A stretch of DNA of 53,516 bases from a virus. Position 1 is the first letter of the stretch. Every line of letters begins with the position of its first letter. The notes below the pieces were generated by a model, which saw only the letters and a program-made list of their open reading frames with translations, was not told the DNA's origin and did not search any database. Below are positions 47,712 through 53,516 of this stretch, one piece after another. The position numbers were made by a program, and so were the translations under genes. Where the stretch lies: positions 1 through 53,516 of IMG/VR virus record IMGVR_UViG_3300027743_000007, one strand, 5' to 3'.

Positions 47712-47935
47712 CGGGCGACCGCCGTCACGTGCAGGTCGGGCACCGTCGCGGCCGTGATCCGGAAGTCACGAACGAAGCCCGAGCCGAGGTTGACGTGCTG
47801 GTCGGCGTGGAGGGCGATGATCCACTTGCGGTTGAGGAACTTGACCTCTTCGACCCAGGCGTCGAAGGCCTGGCCCTTGATGGTGCCGGCGACCCGCTGG
47901 CCGGGCCTCACTGCGGGCTTCACTGCTGCGTTCAT
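47708..47935 (-). CDS. Hypothetical leaderless protein (75 aa)
   Basis: The ATG at 47935 lies 6 bases after GATACT; an apparent upstream start (MDTEL) lies inside the promoter and is rejected. The product is a small beta-barrel-like protein (GQRVAGTIKGQAFDAWVEEVKFLNRKWIIALHADQHVNLGSGFVRDFRIT). No family was recognised. Confidence 0.65.
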   Translation of the reverse strand: MNAAVKPAVRPGQRVAGTIKGQAFDAWVEEVKFLNRKWIIALHADQHVNLGSGFVRDFRITAATVPDLHVTAVAR

Positions 47936-47990
47936 GAGTTCAGTATCCACCGGCGCTTATGCGAATGGCAACATATCCGCCGGTGGTATT
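47936..47990 (-). promoter_or_regulatory. Shared promoter cassette, copy 1
   Basis: Minus 35 TTGCCA (47966-47971), an 18-bp spacer, and minus 10 GATACT (47942-47947). The upstream CCACCGGCGGATATG and the downstream CGCCGGTGGATAC can be read both as an inverted pair (CCACCGGCG/CGCCGGTGG) and as a direct repeat (CCGGYGGATA). Confidence 0.85.
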
Positions 47991-48185
47991 TCAGAACCCT
48001 GCCAGCTTGCGGGGCGAGTGCTCGAGCCCGATGCCGACGAGGGCGCGGATGACCTCGGCGCGGGGCAGCTTGTGCTTGGCGGCCAGCTTGTCGATCTTGG
48101 TCAGCGCCTCGGGCGCCAGCCGTAGCTCGACTACCTGGCCGATGGCCGGCCGGCCTCGACCTCGCTTGGTTTGGGCGGCGGTCAT
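47991..48185 (-). CDS. Ribbon-helix-helix regulator candidate (64 aa)
   Basis: A basic N-terminus (KRGRGRPAIG) precedes a strand (QVVELRLA), a helix (PEALTKIDKLAAKHK), a turn and a second helix (PRAEVIRALVGIGLE). This is the layout of ribbon-helix-helix DNA-binding proteins. Such dimers bind repeated short operators, so it could control the seven shared cassettes, one of which precedes its own operon. That link is inferred. Confidence 0.7.
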   Translation of the reverse strand: MTAAQTKRGRGRPAIGQVVELRLAPEALTKIDKLAAKHKLPRAEVIRALVGIGLEHSPRKLAGF

Positions 48186-48367
48186 TGCTCGCCCCTCAGA
48201 ATCAGCTCAGCATCAGCGCTGGCAACAAGCAGGGCATTACTGCCGGCCTCGCAGACGAAGATCGGGCGGGCGGCAATAGCGCGCAGGTTGTCGGTAGGCA
48301 GCTCCCGCATCCACGCGGCGCAGCCCTCGGCGGTGTTCATGTCGATCACCTTGCGCATGGCGGTCAC
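48182..48367 (-). CDS. Hypothetical small protein (61 aa)
   Basis: Contains MNTAEGCAAWMRELPTDNLRAIAARPIFVCEAGSNALLVASADAELIL, a mixed helical and strand pattern with two Cys. Middle gene of a three-gene unit. Function unknown. Confidence 0.55.
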   Translation of the reverse strand: MTAMRKVIDMNTAEGCAAWMRELPTDNLRAIAARPIFVCEAGSNALLVASADAELILRGEQ

Positions 48368-48642
48368 GCAGCCCTCTCGGCCACGCCCGGCCGGTAGAGG
48401 TGCAGCCGGTCAGCTGCGATCTCGACCTCGAAGGCCTTGCGAACGACCTCGCCACGCCGGCCCGAGCCGTGCTCGGCCGCGTAGGCGACCTGAGCTTCGG
48501 CAGCCTCGCGGCTGTCCCACGTGGAGCGATAGCCCTCGTCGTCGGTCCAGACGACCTCGAAGGTCTCGTATGTGCGGATGACGGCCACTTGGGCCTCCCT
48601 TCCCCGCCGGTCGGCGGTCTCGATGGTGGTGGTTGCGCTCAC
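48364..48642 (-). CDS. Hypothetical leaderless protein (92 aa)
   Basis: The GTG at 48642 lies 7 bases after GATACT. The protein starts SATTTIETADRRGR and continues VAVIRTYETFEVVWTDDEGYRSTWDSREAAEAQVAYAAEHG, a small alpha/beta unit. First gene of the unit with the ribbon-helix-helix regulator. Confidence 0.6.
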   Translation of the reverse strand: MSATTTIETADRRGREAQVAVIRTYETFEVVWTDDEGYRSTWDSREAAEAQVAYAAEHGSGRRGEVVRKAFEVEIAADRLHLYRPGVAERAA

Positions 48643-48698
48643 GAGGACCAGTATCCACGGGCGGGTATTAGATGGCAACATACTCGCCGGCGAATATT
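48643..48698 (-). promoter_or_regulatory. Shared promoter cassette, copy 2
   Basis: TTGCCA (48673-48678), a 17-bp spacer, GATACT (48650-48655), with the upstream CGCCGGCGAGTATG. The start codon follows after 7 bases and is GTG. Confidence 0.85.
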
Positions 48699-48926
48699 TC
48701 AGCCAACGAGGCGCAGCGCCGTCGGCATCGGCTCGCCGCTCGAGGGCACCCACACGGCGACCTCGGGCCCGAACAGGGCCTCGGCCTCGGCGCGGGCCTC
48801 GTCGGCGGTGCCGTTGGCGAGAGCGTGGTGCACGATCATCGAGCCGGCGCGGTAGGCGACTCGCCAGCGGTTGTTGGCGCCGCGCAGGACGCTGACGTAG
48901 GTGGCGGTCGTCGTGAGCTTGCTCAT
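48699..48926 (-). CDS. Hypothetical protein (75 aa)
   Basis: Contains TATYVSVLRGANNRWRVAYRAGSMIVHHALANGTADEARAEAEALFGPEVAVWVPSSG, one strand-helix-strand unit. Second gene of a two-gene unit; overlaps its neighbour by 4 bases. Confidence 0.6.
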   Translation of the reverse strand: MSKLTTTATYVSVLRGANNRWRVAYRAGSMIVHHALANGTADEARAEAEALFGPEVAVWVPSSGEPMPTALRLVG

Positions 48927-49249
48927 CGCACGACCGCCACGATCTCGGCGCCGAGCCGGCGGGCCCGACGGGTCGTCGCGACGCCCTTGGAATCGGCGTA
49001 GCCCACGATCTTGCCCGTTGCCACCGACACGAGCACGTAGGCCCGGGTGGTGCGGGTCGGCGGGTGCGCCGGCGACTCGACGGCGGGCTCAGTGGCCGGC
49101 ACGTAGGCGTGCTCGGCGCACTCGTAGTAGGTCACACCCGAGCGGCCCACGAACAGGGTGGCGGCGGGCTTGCCGCACCAGTAGGCGTCGCCGCCTACCA
49201 CGACGGTGCAGGTCTTGCCCGCCAGGTCGGTGTTGTGGATTGCGTTCAT
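48923..49249 (-). CDS. Hypothetical leaderless protein with zinc-type residues (108 aa)
   Basis: ATG 49249 lies 6 bases after GATACT. The protein contains GKTCTVVVGGDAYWCGKPAATLFVG and YYECAEHAYVP, giving three Cys and a His suitable for one zinc, and then RAYVLVSVATGKIVGYADSKG. No known family. Confidence 0.6.
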   Translation of the reverse strand: MNAIHNTDLAGKTCTVVVGGDAYWCGKPAATLFVGRSGVTYYECAEHAYVPATEPAVESPAHPPTRTTRAYVLVSVATGKIVGYADSKGVATTRRARRLGAEIVAVVR

Positions 49250-49303
49250 GAGTTCAGTATCCACGGGCGCTTATTGAATGGCAACATATCCGCCGGTGGA
49301 ATT
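49250..49303 (-). promoter_or_regulatory. Shared promoter cassette, copy 3
   Basis: TTGCCA (49279-49284), a 17-bp spacer and GATACT (49256-49261), preceded by CCACCGGCGGATATG. The six bases between minus 10 and ATG (GAACTC) are the same as in copies 1 and 4. Confidence 0.85.
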
Positions 49304-49540
49304 TCACCTGAGCGCCGCGCAGCTGACGCACACGGCAACGACCGAGCCGTCGTCGTCGTCAGCCACGTCGATGTAGTCAGCGCGGTCAGTGAGCGCACGA
49401 GCGCACGTCGCGCACCGCAGCTGATGGACGGGCTGGTGCTCGTCACACCAGTAAGCCACGAGGGTGCCGGTGTTGGGCCGGTCGTGCCGGGTGATGACCG
49501 TGGCCGGCCGCTCGCACCAGTCGCACGTCGGGTCGGTCAT
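49304..49540 (-). CDS. Two-knuckle zinc protein (78 aa)
   Basis: Cys pairs CDWCERP (6-12), CDEH (32-35), CATCARA (43-49) and CVSCAALR at the end allow two zinc sites. Last gene of a three-gene unit. Function unknown. Confidence 0.65.
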   Translation of the reverse strand: MTDPTCDWCERPATVITRHDRPNTGTLVAYWCDEHQPVHQLRCATCARALTDRADYIDVADDDDGSVVAVCVSCAALR

Positions 49541-49800
49541 GGCCGCAGCGCCTCGGTGATCGTGAAGTCTGCGAGGCGGCCCCGGCAGGCCAGAGCGACC
49601 TCGGTGTAGCCCTCGGCCCGCATCTTGCGCAGCCAGCTGGCGCTGACGCGCTTGCGGATCGGGTAGCGGGTCCAGCCGCGCCCGGGCTTGAAGGCCTGAG
49701 CGATGACCGGGTGGTCGTCGCGGTCGAAGGGCCCGCCGAAGTAGGCGGCGACCCGAGCGGGCACGGTGGCCTGGTGGGTCATCGTGGTGCTCACGGTCAC
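49537..49800 (-). CDS. Hypothetical basic protein (87 aa)
   Basis: GTG 49800 overlaps the upstream stop. Contains RVAAYFGGPFDRDDHPVIAQAFKPGRGWTRYPIRKRVSASWLRKMRAEGYTEVALA. The basic helical middle could contact nucleic acid. Function unknown. Confidence 0.55.
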   Translation of the reverse strand: MTVSTTMTHQATVPARVAAYFGGPFDRDDHPVIAQAFKPGRGWTRYPIRKRVSASWLRKMRAEGYTEVALACRGRLADFTITEALRP

Positions 49801-50018
49801 ACCATCTCGATCAGGAAGGCGACGAACGCCTCGACGGCGGGCTCGGCGCTCCACGGGTCGTAGCTGACGTGCTCGCCGGCCGGCGTGATCACGGTGTCCT
49901 CGCCCCACGAGGTCGAGACCATCGTCCAGAGGCGGCCCTGGCTGTCGCGGGCGGTCTCGATGGTGGTCTCGCTCAGCTCGGTCTTGGTGTGGTCGGTGAA
50001 GGTTGCGGTCTTGTTCAT
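49797..50018 (-). CDS. Hypothetical leaderless protein (73 aa)
   Basis: ATG 50018 lies 6 bases after GATACT. An acidic beta-rich protein (ETTIETARDSQGRLWTMVSTSWGEDTVITPAGEHVSYDPWS) ending in a hydrophobic helix (AVEAFVAFLIEMV). No family was recognised. Confidence 0.6.
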   Translation of the reverse strand: MNKTATFTDHTKTELSETTIETARDSQGRLWTMVSTSWGEDTVITPAGEHVSYDPWSAEPAVEAFVAFLIEMV

Positions 50019-50077
50019 GAGTTCAGTATCCACCGGCGGGTATTCAATGGCAACATTCTCACCGGCGATTATTCCGG
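50019..50077 (-). promoter_or_regulatory. Shared promoter cassette, copy 4
   Basis: TTGCCA (50048-50053), a 17-bp spacer and GATACT (50025-50030), preceded by CGCCGGTGAGAATG. Confidence 0.85.
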
Positions 50078-50341
50078 TCATCGGGCCACGACCTTGAAGG
50101 GCTTGTTGGCGTGGAAGTCGTGGCGGTGCCAGCCGCCGTGCACGAGGTCGTGAACGAGGAAGGCGACGCAGCCCGAGTTGCGCAGGCCCTTGACCCGGTG
50201 GTCGAGGCCGGCGACCGGCGTGTCGAGGTCGTCAACGAGCACCATGCCGGCCCGAAGGTTGCGGCCCTTGACCTCGACGGTCGGCGCGCTGGCGAGCACG
50301 TCGATGCCGTTCCAGTCGGTGAAGACCTTGGCCACGCTCAT
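50078..50341 (-). CDS. Hypothetical protein (87 aa)
   Basis: Contains SAPTVEVKGRNLRAGMVLVDDLDTPVAGLDHRVKGLRNSGCVAFLVHDLVHGGWHRHDFH, a strand-rich unit like small Hint- or SH3-type folds, with a His-rich end. The start overlaps the upstream stop. Function unknown. Confidence 0.55.
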   Translation of the reverse strand: MSVAKVFTDWNGIDVLASAPTVEVKGRNLRAGMVLVDDLDTPVAGLDHRVKGLRNSGCVAFLVHDLVHGGWHRHDFHANKPFKVVAR

Positions 50342-50544
50342 CGCACGACCTCGACGCTCTGGGCGGCGCCGAAGATGGCCTCGCCGCCGTTCCACGTGTG
50401 GATGGTGACGAAGGTGTGGGTGATCTCCACCCGTGAGATGTGGGGGCCGGCCCACGGCTCGACGCCGGGCCCGGTCACCCACAGGCGGTCGCCGGGCCGG
50501 ACTTCCGGCGCGGCCACCTTGATGGGCTGCTCGCTGTGTGTCAT
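50338..50544 (-). CDS. Hypothetical leaderless protein (68 aa)
   Basis: ATG 50544 (context ATGACACAC) lies 6 bases after GATACT. The product (VRPGDRLWVTGPGVEPWAGPHISRVEITHTFVTIHTWNGGEAIFG) is a small SH3-like beta unit, similar in style to the proteins in the next unit. No family was recognised. Confidence 0.6.
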   Translation of the reverse strand: MTHSEQPIKVAAPEVRPGDRLWVTGPGVEPWAGPHISRVEITHTFVTIHTWNGGEAIFGAAQSVEVVR

Positions 50545-50595
50545 GCCCGTAGTATCCACCGGCGCATAACTGAATGGCAACATACTCACCGGGGA
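50545..50595 (-). promoter_or_regulatory. Shared promoter cassette, copy 5
   Basis: TTGCCA (50575-50580), an 18-bp spacer and GATACT (50551-50556), preceded by CCCCGGTGAGTATG. It begins at the stop of the preceding gene. Confidence 0.85.
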
Positions 50596-50892
50596 TTATT
50601 CAACGACGCTGGCGAGCAGGCCGGCGACCGCCGAGGCGGTCAGGGCCAGCAGGCCGGCGAGCACCGCCCGATTGTCGCCCCACCACACGACCACGGGCGC
50701 GACGAGAGCTCCAACCCAGAACGACACGCACCAGTCGCACGTCACGAAGTAGCTCAGGCGGTTCTCGCCGTAGCGCTCGTTCACCCACGTCCGCATCGGC
50801 CGGGTCACGTAGTCGCCGGTCACCAACCGGCTGAGGCGGTACACGGCCACGACGGCGAGCACGGCCACGAGCCACGCCGGCGCCGGGCTCAC
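50596..50892 (-). CDS. DUF1360-like membrane protein (98 aa)
   Basis: From GTG 50892. A first membrane helix (AWLVAVLAVVAVYRLSRLV) is followed by TGDYVTRPMRTWV, YFVTCDWCVSFWVGALVAPVVVWW, and a final helix (VLAGLLALTASAVAGLLASV). The pattern fits the DUF1360 family of small membrane proteins, known from actinobacteria, phages and spores; the role is unknown. Last gene of the terminase-led unit. Confidence 0.7.
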   Translation of the reverse strand: MSPAPAWLVAVLAVVAVYRLSRLVTGDYVTRPMRTWVNERYGENRLSYFVTCDWCVSFWVGALVAPVVVWWGDNRAVLAGLLALTASAVAGLLASVVE

Positions 50893-51065
50893 TCGTCGCC
50901 CTCGGCGTGCCCGCAGCACACCAGCTCGACCACGCTGGCGAGCCCGTCAGGGTCGATGCTGTGCGCGACCGTGGTTGCCCCGACCGGCCGCCGGTGGCTG
51001 GCGGGCCGGTGGCAGCCGGGCTCGACGCAGTAGCTCTCGTGGTCCCAATCGCACGGCGCGCTCAC
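50889..51065 (-). CDS. Small Cys/His protein (58 aa)
   Basis: Contains CDWDHESYCVEPGCHRPASHRRP and CCGHAEG near the end, enough ligands for one or two zinc ions. GTG start, overlapping its neighbours. Confidence 0.55.
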   Translation of the reverse strand: MSAPCDWDHESYCVEPGCHRPASHRRPVGATTVAHSIDPDGLASVVELVCCGHAEGDE

Positions 51066-51256
51066 TCGGGGTCCTCGTGGAACGCCTCGACCTCGCCGCG
51101 CCACGACCGCACCGTGTCGTCGTGGTCGATGACCTCGGCGTGCGCGGTGATGTCGAGGTTCCACCGCTTGCCCTCGCTGAACGAGTCGAGGATGCGGTGG
51201 GCCTCGGTTAGTAGCTCGGCCTCGTTGCCGCCGTGGACGTCGAAGCAGACCCTCAC
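51062..51256 (-). CDS. Hypothetical acidic protein (64 aa)
   Basis: Reads RVCFDVHGGNEAELLTEAHRILDSFSEGKRWNLDITAHAEVIDHDDTVRSWRGEVEAFHE, a compact helix-strand unit. GTG start overlapping the previous stop. No recognised family. Confidence 0.6.
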   Translation of the reverse strand: MRVCFDVHGGNEAELLTEAHRILDSFSEGKRWNLDITAHAEVIDHDDTVRSWRGEVEAFHEDPE

Positions 51257-51372
51257 CGCCGGCGCTCGCCCGTCCAGTCGTGACAGGCCCCGCAGTAGCC
51301 CTCGCGTACGTCGTCGGGATGGTGCGAGGTGCGCCCGCAGCGCGGGCAGGTGAACGACTCGGGCTCGGTCAT
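51253..51372 (-). CDS. 39-aa zinc-ribbon peptide
   Basis: A short gene with FTCPRCGRTSHHPDDVREGY then CGACHDWTG, a complete four-ligand zinc ribbon. Peptides with this pattern are widespread in actinophages and actinobacteria and may bind nucleic acid or protein. The ATG overlaps the terminase stop, and its own stop overlaps the next start. Confidence 0.75.
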   Translation of the reverse strand: MTEPESFTCPRCGRTSHHPDDVREGYCGACHDWTGERRR

Positions 51373-52889
51373 CGGGGCGATGATGGCACGCGCCGGGTGG
51401 CCGGGCTATGGACGGTGGCCCGGGCCGGCGGCGGCGGCTCGGGCGAGGTGATCACGCCCCAGCGCGCCAGCGTCGCGGCCACCAGCAGGCTGAGGTCGGC
51501 CTTGCCCCGCCGGCGCCACATCCACGCGTCACCGACCCGCCGCTTGGCCGCGCCGGCCACGGCGTCGTTCAGGCGGTAGTCGTCGCGGTGGGTCAGGCGC
51601 CGGTGCACGGCGGCGTCGTGGAACTCGCCGCAGGCCCGAACTTCGTCGGGCAGGTTGATCACCCGCACCCGGTGCTGGCGCTCGCCGCCGGTGATGCGCC
51701 CGAGGCGGTTGTGCACCGGCGTCGGCGGCCCGTAGGCGGTGGCCCGCTCGAGGGCCGGCACCGCCGAGGCGGCCGGGTCACCTCGGCCGATCAGGATGGT
51801 GGCGCCCCAGCTGTTGGCGAGTTCGCCGGTGCGCTTGATCAGCGCGGCCAGGTCGGCGCCGTGCTCGATGACCTCCAGCGGCGTCACGCCGTCGAGGTTG
51901 CCGGCGGCCACGATGCCGCCTCGGTCGCGCTCGGGCGTGAAGCTCAGCCCGAGGGCGACGGTCTCGCCGGGCACGGCCTCGTCGTCGGCGCACTGCGCCC
52001 ACGTCACGGCGTCGATGCCGGTGACCTGGCTCAGATCGACCCACACGTTGAGGTGCTCGCGCCGGAAGGTGTCGGCGTCCATCGTCGTGGCGGCGTCGGC
52101 CAGGCCGGCCTCGGTCACGCCGCCCGGCAGGCCCATGCTCGGGTTGGCCTCGCGCCACGCCTGGCGGTCCCACACCTCGGCCTCGGGCGCGCCGGCGTAC
52201 TCGATCCAGCAGACCGTTGAGTTGGGGTTGTCCACCTCGACCCGGCCGATGTCGGTGTAGTGGCGCCACAGCACCGAGTCCATGTCGCCGGCGTTGCTCA
52301 GCACCCACAGCTGCGCGTGCGGCCGGGCCACCATCGTCGGCTGCAGCGCGCCGACCACGCCCATCGTCGGGTGGGCGTGCGCCTCGTCAATGACGGCCAG
52401 GTCCACGCTCATGGAGCGGGCCGCCTTCTTGGTCGAAGGCGTCACCGGCATATAGCGCGAGCCGTTGTGCATCACGAGCATCTCGCGGTGGTTGGTGCGG
52501 TCCACCCGAGCGACGTGCTCGGCGAAGGGCGTGGCCATCAGGATCTCGACGTGCTCGGCCCACTTCGTCGTCGCGATGCTGCGGTCCTGCGCGGTGTAGG
52601 CGACGGTCTGGCGGCGGACGATCAGCTGGCGGGCGATCCGCACGCACACGAGGGTCGTCTTGCCGTTCTGGCGGGCAACGCCGATCCCGACCGTGCGGTA
52701 GTACGGCAGCCGGGTCACGACGTGGTACTCGCCGGCCACGTCGGCGGCGTCGGTCTGCCACCCGAAGTAGGACCAGCCGAGCATCTCGGCCACCCGGGCG
52801 TCAACGCCGCCACGGGTCGGGCGCTCGGGCCGGCGTGGTGTTCCCCAGCGCGGGGTCGCTAGCTCAGCCGGCGTCAGGGTCAAGCTCAC
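51369..52889 (-). CDS. terL: Terminase large subunit (506 aa)
   Basis: The ATPase/nuclease motor that packs DNA. From GTG 52889 (overlapping terS by 26 bases) residues 71-79 form the Walker A motif VARQNGKTT, and 162-169 Walker B VDLAVIDE. The C-terminal nuclease part begins at about 315 (VALGLSFTPERDRGGIVAAG), where the usual first Asp is not apparent, and ends with YRLNDAVAGAAKRRVGDAWMWRRRG. The loss may be compensated by another acidic residue. The neighbouring HNH-like gene may assist cleavage. Confidence 0.92.
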   Translation of the reverse strand: MSLTLTPAELATPRWGTPRRPERPTRGGVDARVAEMLGWSYFGWQTDAADVAGEYHVVTRLPYYRTVGIGVARQNGKTTLVCVRIARQLIVRRQTVAYTAQDRSIATTKWAEHVEILMATPFAEHVARVDRTNHREMLVMHNGSRYMPVTPSTKKAARSMSVDLAVIDEAHAHPTMGVVGALQPTMVARPHAQLWVLSNAGDMDSVLWRHYTDIGRVEVDNPNSTVCWIEYAGAPEAEVWDRQAWREANPSMGLPGGVTEAGLADAATTMDADTFRREHLNVWVDLSQVTGIDAVTWAQCADDEAVPGETVALGLSFTPERDRGGIVAAGNLDGVTPLEVIEHGADLAALIKRTGELANSWGATILIGRGDPAASAVPALERATAYGPPTPVHNRLGRITGGERQHRVRVINLPDEVRACGEFHDAAVHRRLTHRDDYRLNDAVAGAAKRRVGDAWMWRRRGKADLSLLVAATLARWGVITSPEPPPPARATVHSPATRRVPSSPR

Positions 52890-53373
52890 GAGCGATCCGC
52901 TCCCACGGGTCCTCGGCTTCACCGTCGCCGTCCACGCCTTGTAGCTCTTCGACCGACACCAGCAGGGTGTTGCGCTCCAGCCGGGCGCCGAGCTCCAGCA
53001 GCCGGGCGACGGCGCTGGCGGGCATCGCGCCGGGCTCCAACACGTTGAGCGCTTGGAGCGCCTTGAGCATCGCGGCCCGTCCGGCGCGCCGGTGGTTGGC
53101 GTGCATCGACCTGATGGCGTCGAGCCGCTCTTGGTCCTCGACCCGGTGGCACTCGTCGTCCCACGCCTCGGCCCGGGTCCGCCAGTCCCAGCGCGCCGCC
53201 CACGCGTACAGCTGGCGCACCGACATCTGGGTCTGCTCGGCTAGGGCCTCGACACGCCGCTCGGCCGGCGGCAGGTCACGGAAGATCCGGAACGCAGCGT
53301 GCGCCCTCGCCCACTCGCCGGGCTGGCGCTCCCATGGAGCCGGCTCGTCGGTCGTCGCGGCGCTCGTGCTCAC
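52864..53373 (-). CDS. terS: Terminase small subunit-like DNA-binding protein (169 aa)
   Basis: Residues about 35-70 (ERRVEALAEQTQMSVRQLYAWAARWDWRTRAEAW) are a helix-turn-helix of the type found in small terminases, which recognise the packaging site. A helical region (DAIRSMHANHRRAGRAAMLKALQAL) suitable for oligomerisation follows, and an acidic tail that would contact the large subunit. The GTG start lies 20 bases from the terminal repeat. Confidence 0.8.
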   Translation of the reverse strand: MSTSAATTDEPAPWERQPGEWARAHAAFRIFRDLPPAERRVEALAEQTQMSVRQLYAWAARWDWRTRAEAWDDECHRVEDQERLDAIRSMHANHRRAGRAAMLKALQALNVLEPGAMPASAVARLLELGARLERNTLLVSVEELQGVDGDGEAEDPWERIARELDPDAG

Positions 53374-53393
53374 TCGCGCTCACAGTAGAACGC

Positions 53394-53516
53394 AGCCGCT
53401 CACTGGTGGCCCCTCTTGTCACCCACCTACCCCGGGGGTCACCGACTCGTCACGCTGGTCGAACCGGGCGGCGGAGTGCGTCCGGGCTGTCTCTCTCCCC
53501 GCCGCGAGCTAGCACG
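53394..53516. repeat. Direct terminal repeat, right copy
   Basis: Identical to 1-123; includes a second copy of the left arm of the 85-bp inverted repeat at 53418-53502. Confidence 0.9.

Noticed and set aside
47936-47950. Longer starts reading MDTELMN for genes at 47935 and 49249
   Set aside because: The extra codons lie over the minus-10 box and spacer; their identity between genes reflects the shared promoter, not protein.
1-53516. tRNA genes and CRISPR arrays
   Set aside because: No cloverleaf with a proper T-loop and no regularly spaced direct repeats with unique spacers were noticed by eye; tRNAscan-SE would settle tRNAs.

Overview
The window is a complete or near-complete genome of a temperate, tailed double-stranded DNA phage of siphovirus type. 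The first 123 bases recur exactly as the last 123 (1-123 = 53394-53516), so it most likely represents a circular contig of 53,393 bp. The host is probably an actinobacterium: the DNA is very GC-rich, many genes start with GTG, the gene families resemble actinophage families, and several promoters place the start codon at the expected transcription start (leaderless mRNAs). No tRNA genes, CRISPR arrays or insertion sequences were recognised.

Layout. (1) 1-1716: a 1.5-kb module with small genes and a degenerate HNH nuclease, enclosed by a perfect 85-bp inverted repeat, next to the terminase side of the circle. (2) 2.1-11.8 kb, leftward: an early/recombination operon with an XRE-type regulator, VRR-NUC nuclease, an ssDNA-annealing-type protein, ParB-like protein, YqaJ-type exonuclease, RecT, small zinc-binding proteins and a lipoprotein lytic transglycosylase. 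Three intergenic gaps here carry a GC step every 5 bp. (3) 12.1-14.7 kb, leftward: a large serine integrase ending a short operon driven by a promoter at 14.73 kb, with a symmetrical attP candidate just downstream. (4) 14.9-17.9 kb, rightward: eight tightly overlapping small genes of mostly unknown role. (5) 17.9-18.5 kb: a promoter, about 570 nt of structured non-coding sequence and a strong terminator. (6) 18.5-22.8 kb, rightward: a 7-deazaguanine DNA-modification operon (ParB-like protein, DpdA, a T-fold protein, QueD, QueE and a phosphoribosyltransferase-FolE fusion). (7) 22.9-24.7 kb, rightward: small genes. (8) 24.7-46.7 kb, leftward: lysis genes, fibres, tail proteins, tape measure, frameshifted tail chaperones, connectors, major tail protein, capsid, protease and portal. 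(9) 46.7-47.5 kb: two rightward genes. (10) 47.5-50.6 kb, leftward: five mini-operons of small genes, each with the same promoter cassette. (11) 50.6-53.4 kb, leftward: small genes and both terminase subunits.

How the parts work together. Integrase and its candidate attP, plus an XRE regulator, indicate lysogeny. RecT with the YqaJ exonuclease gives the phage its own annealing recombination. FolE, QueD and QueE would make 7-carboxy-7-deazaguanine from GTP, and DpdA would exchange a deazaguanine base into DNA, presumably as protection against restriction. QueC, which converts this intermediate to preQ0, was not found, so the final base is either a carboxy form or depends on the host. The same promoter family (TTGCCA-N17/18-GAYACT, with the start codon 6-7 nt later) drives the modification operon, the ncRNA and the five mini-operons, so these form one apparent regulon.

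The most unusual signals are the structured ncRNA, the seven-copy promoter cassette, the three 5-bp-phased GC arrays, the modification operon without QueC, and the 85-bp inverted repeat around the HNH module. Family assignments come from reading motifs in the translated sequence; no database search was run.
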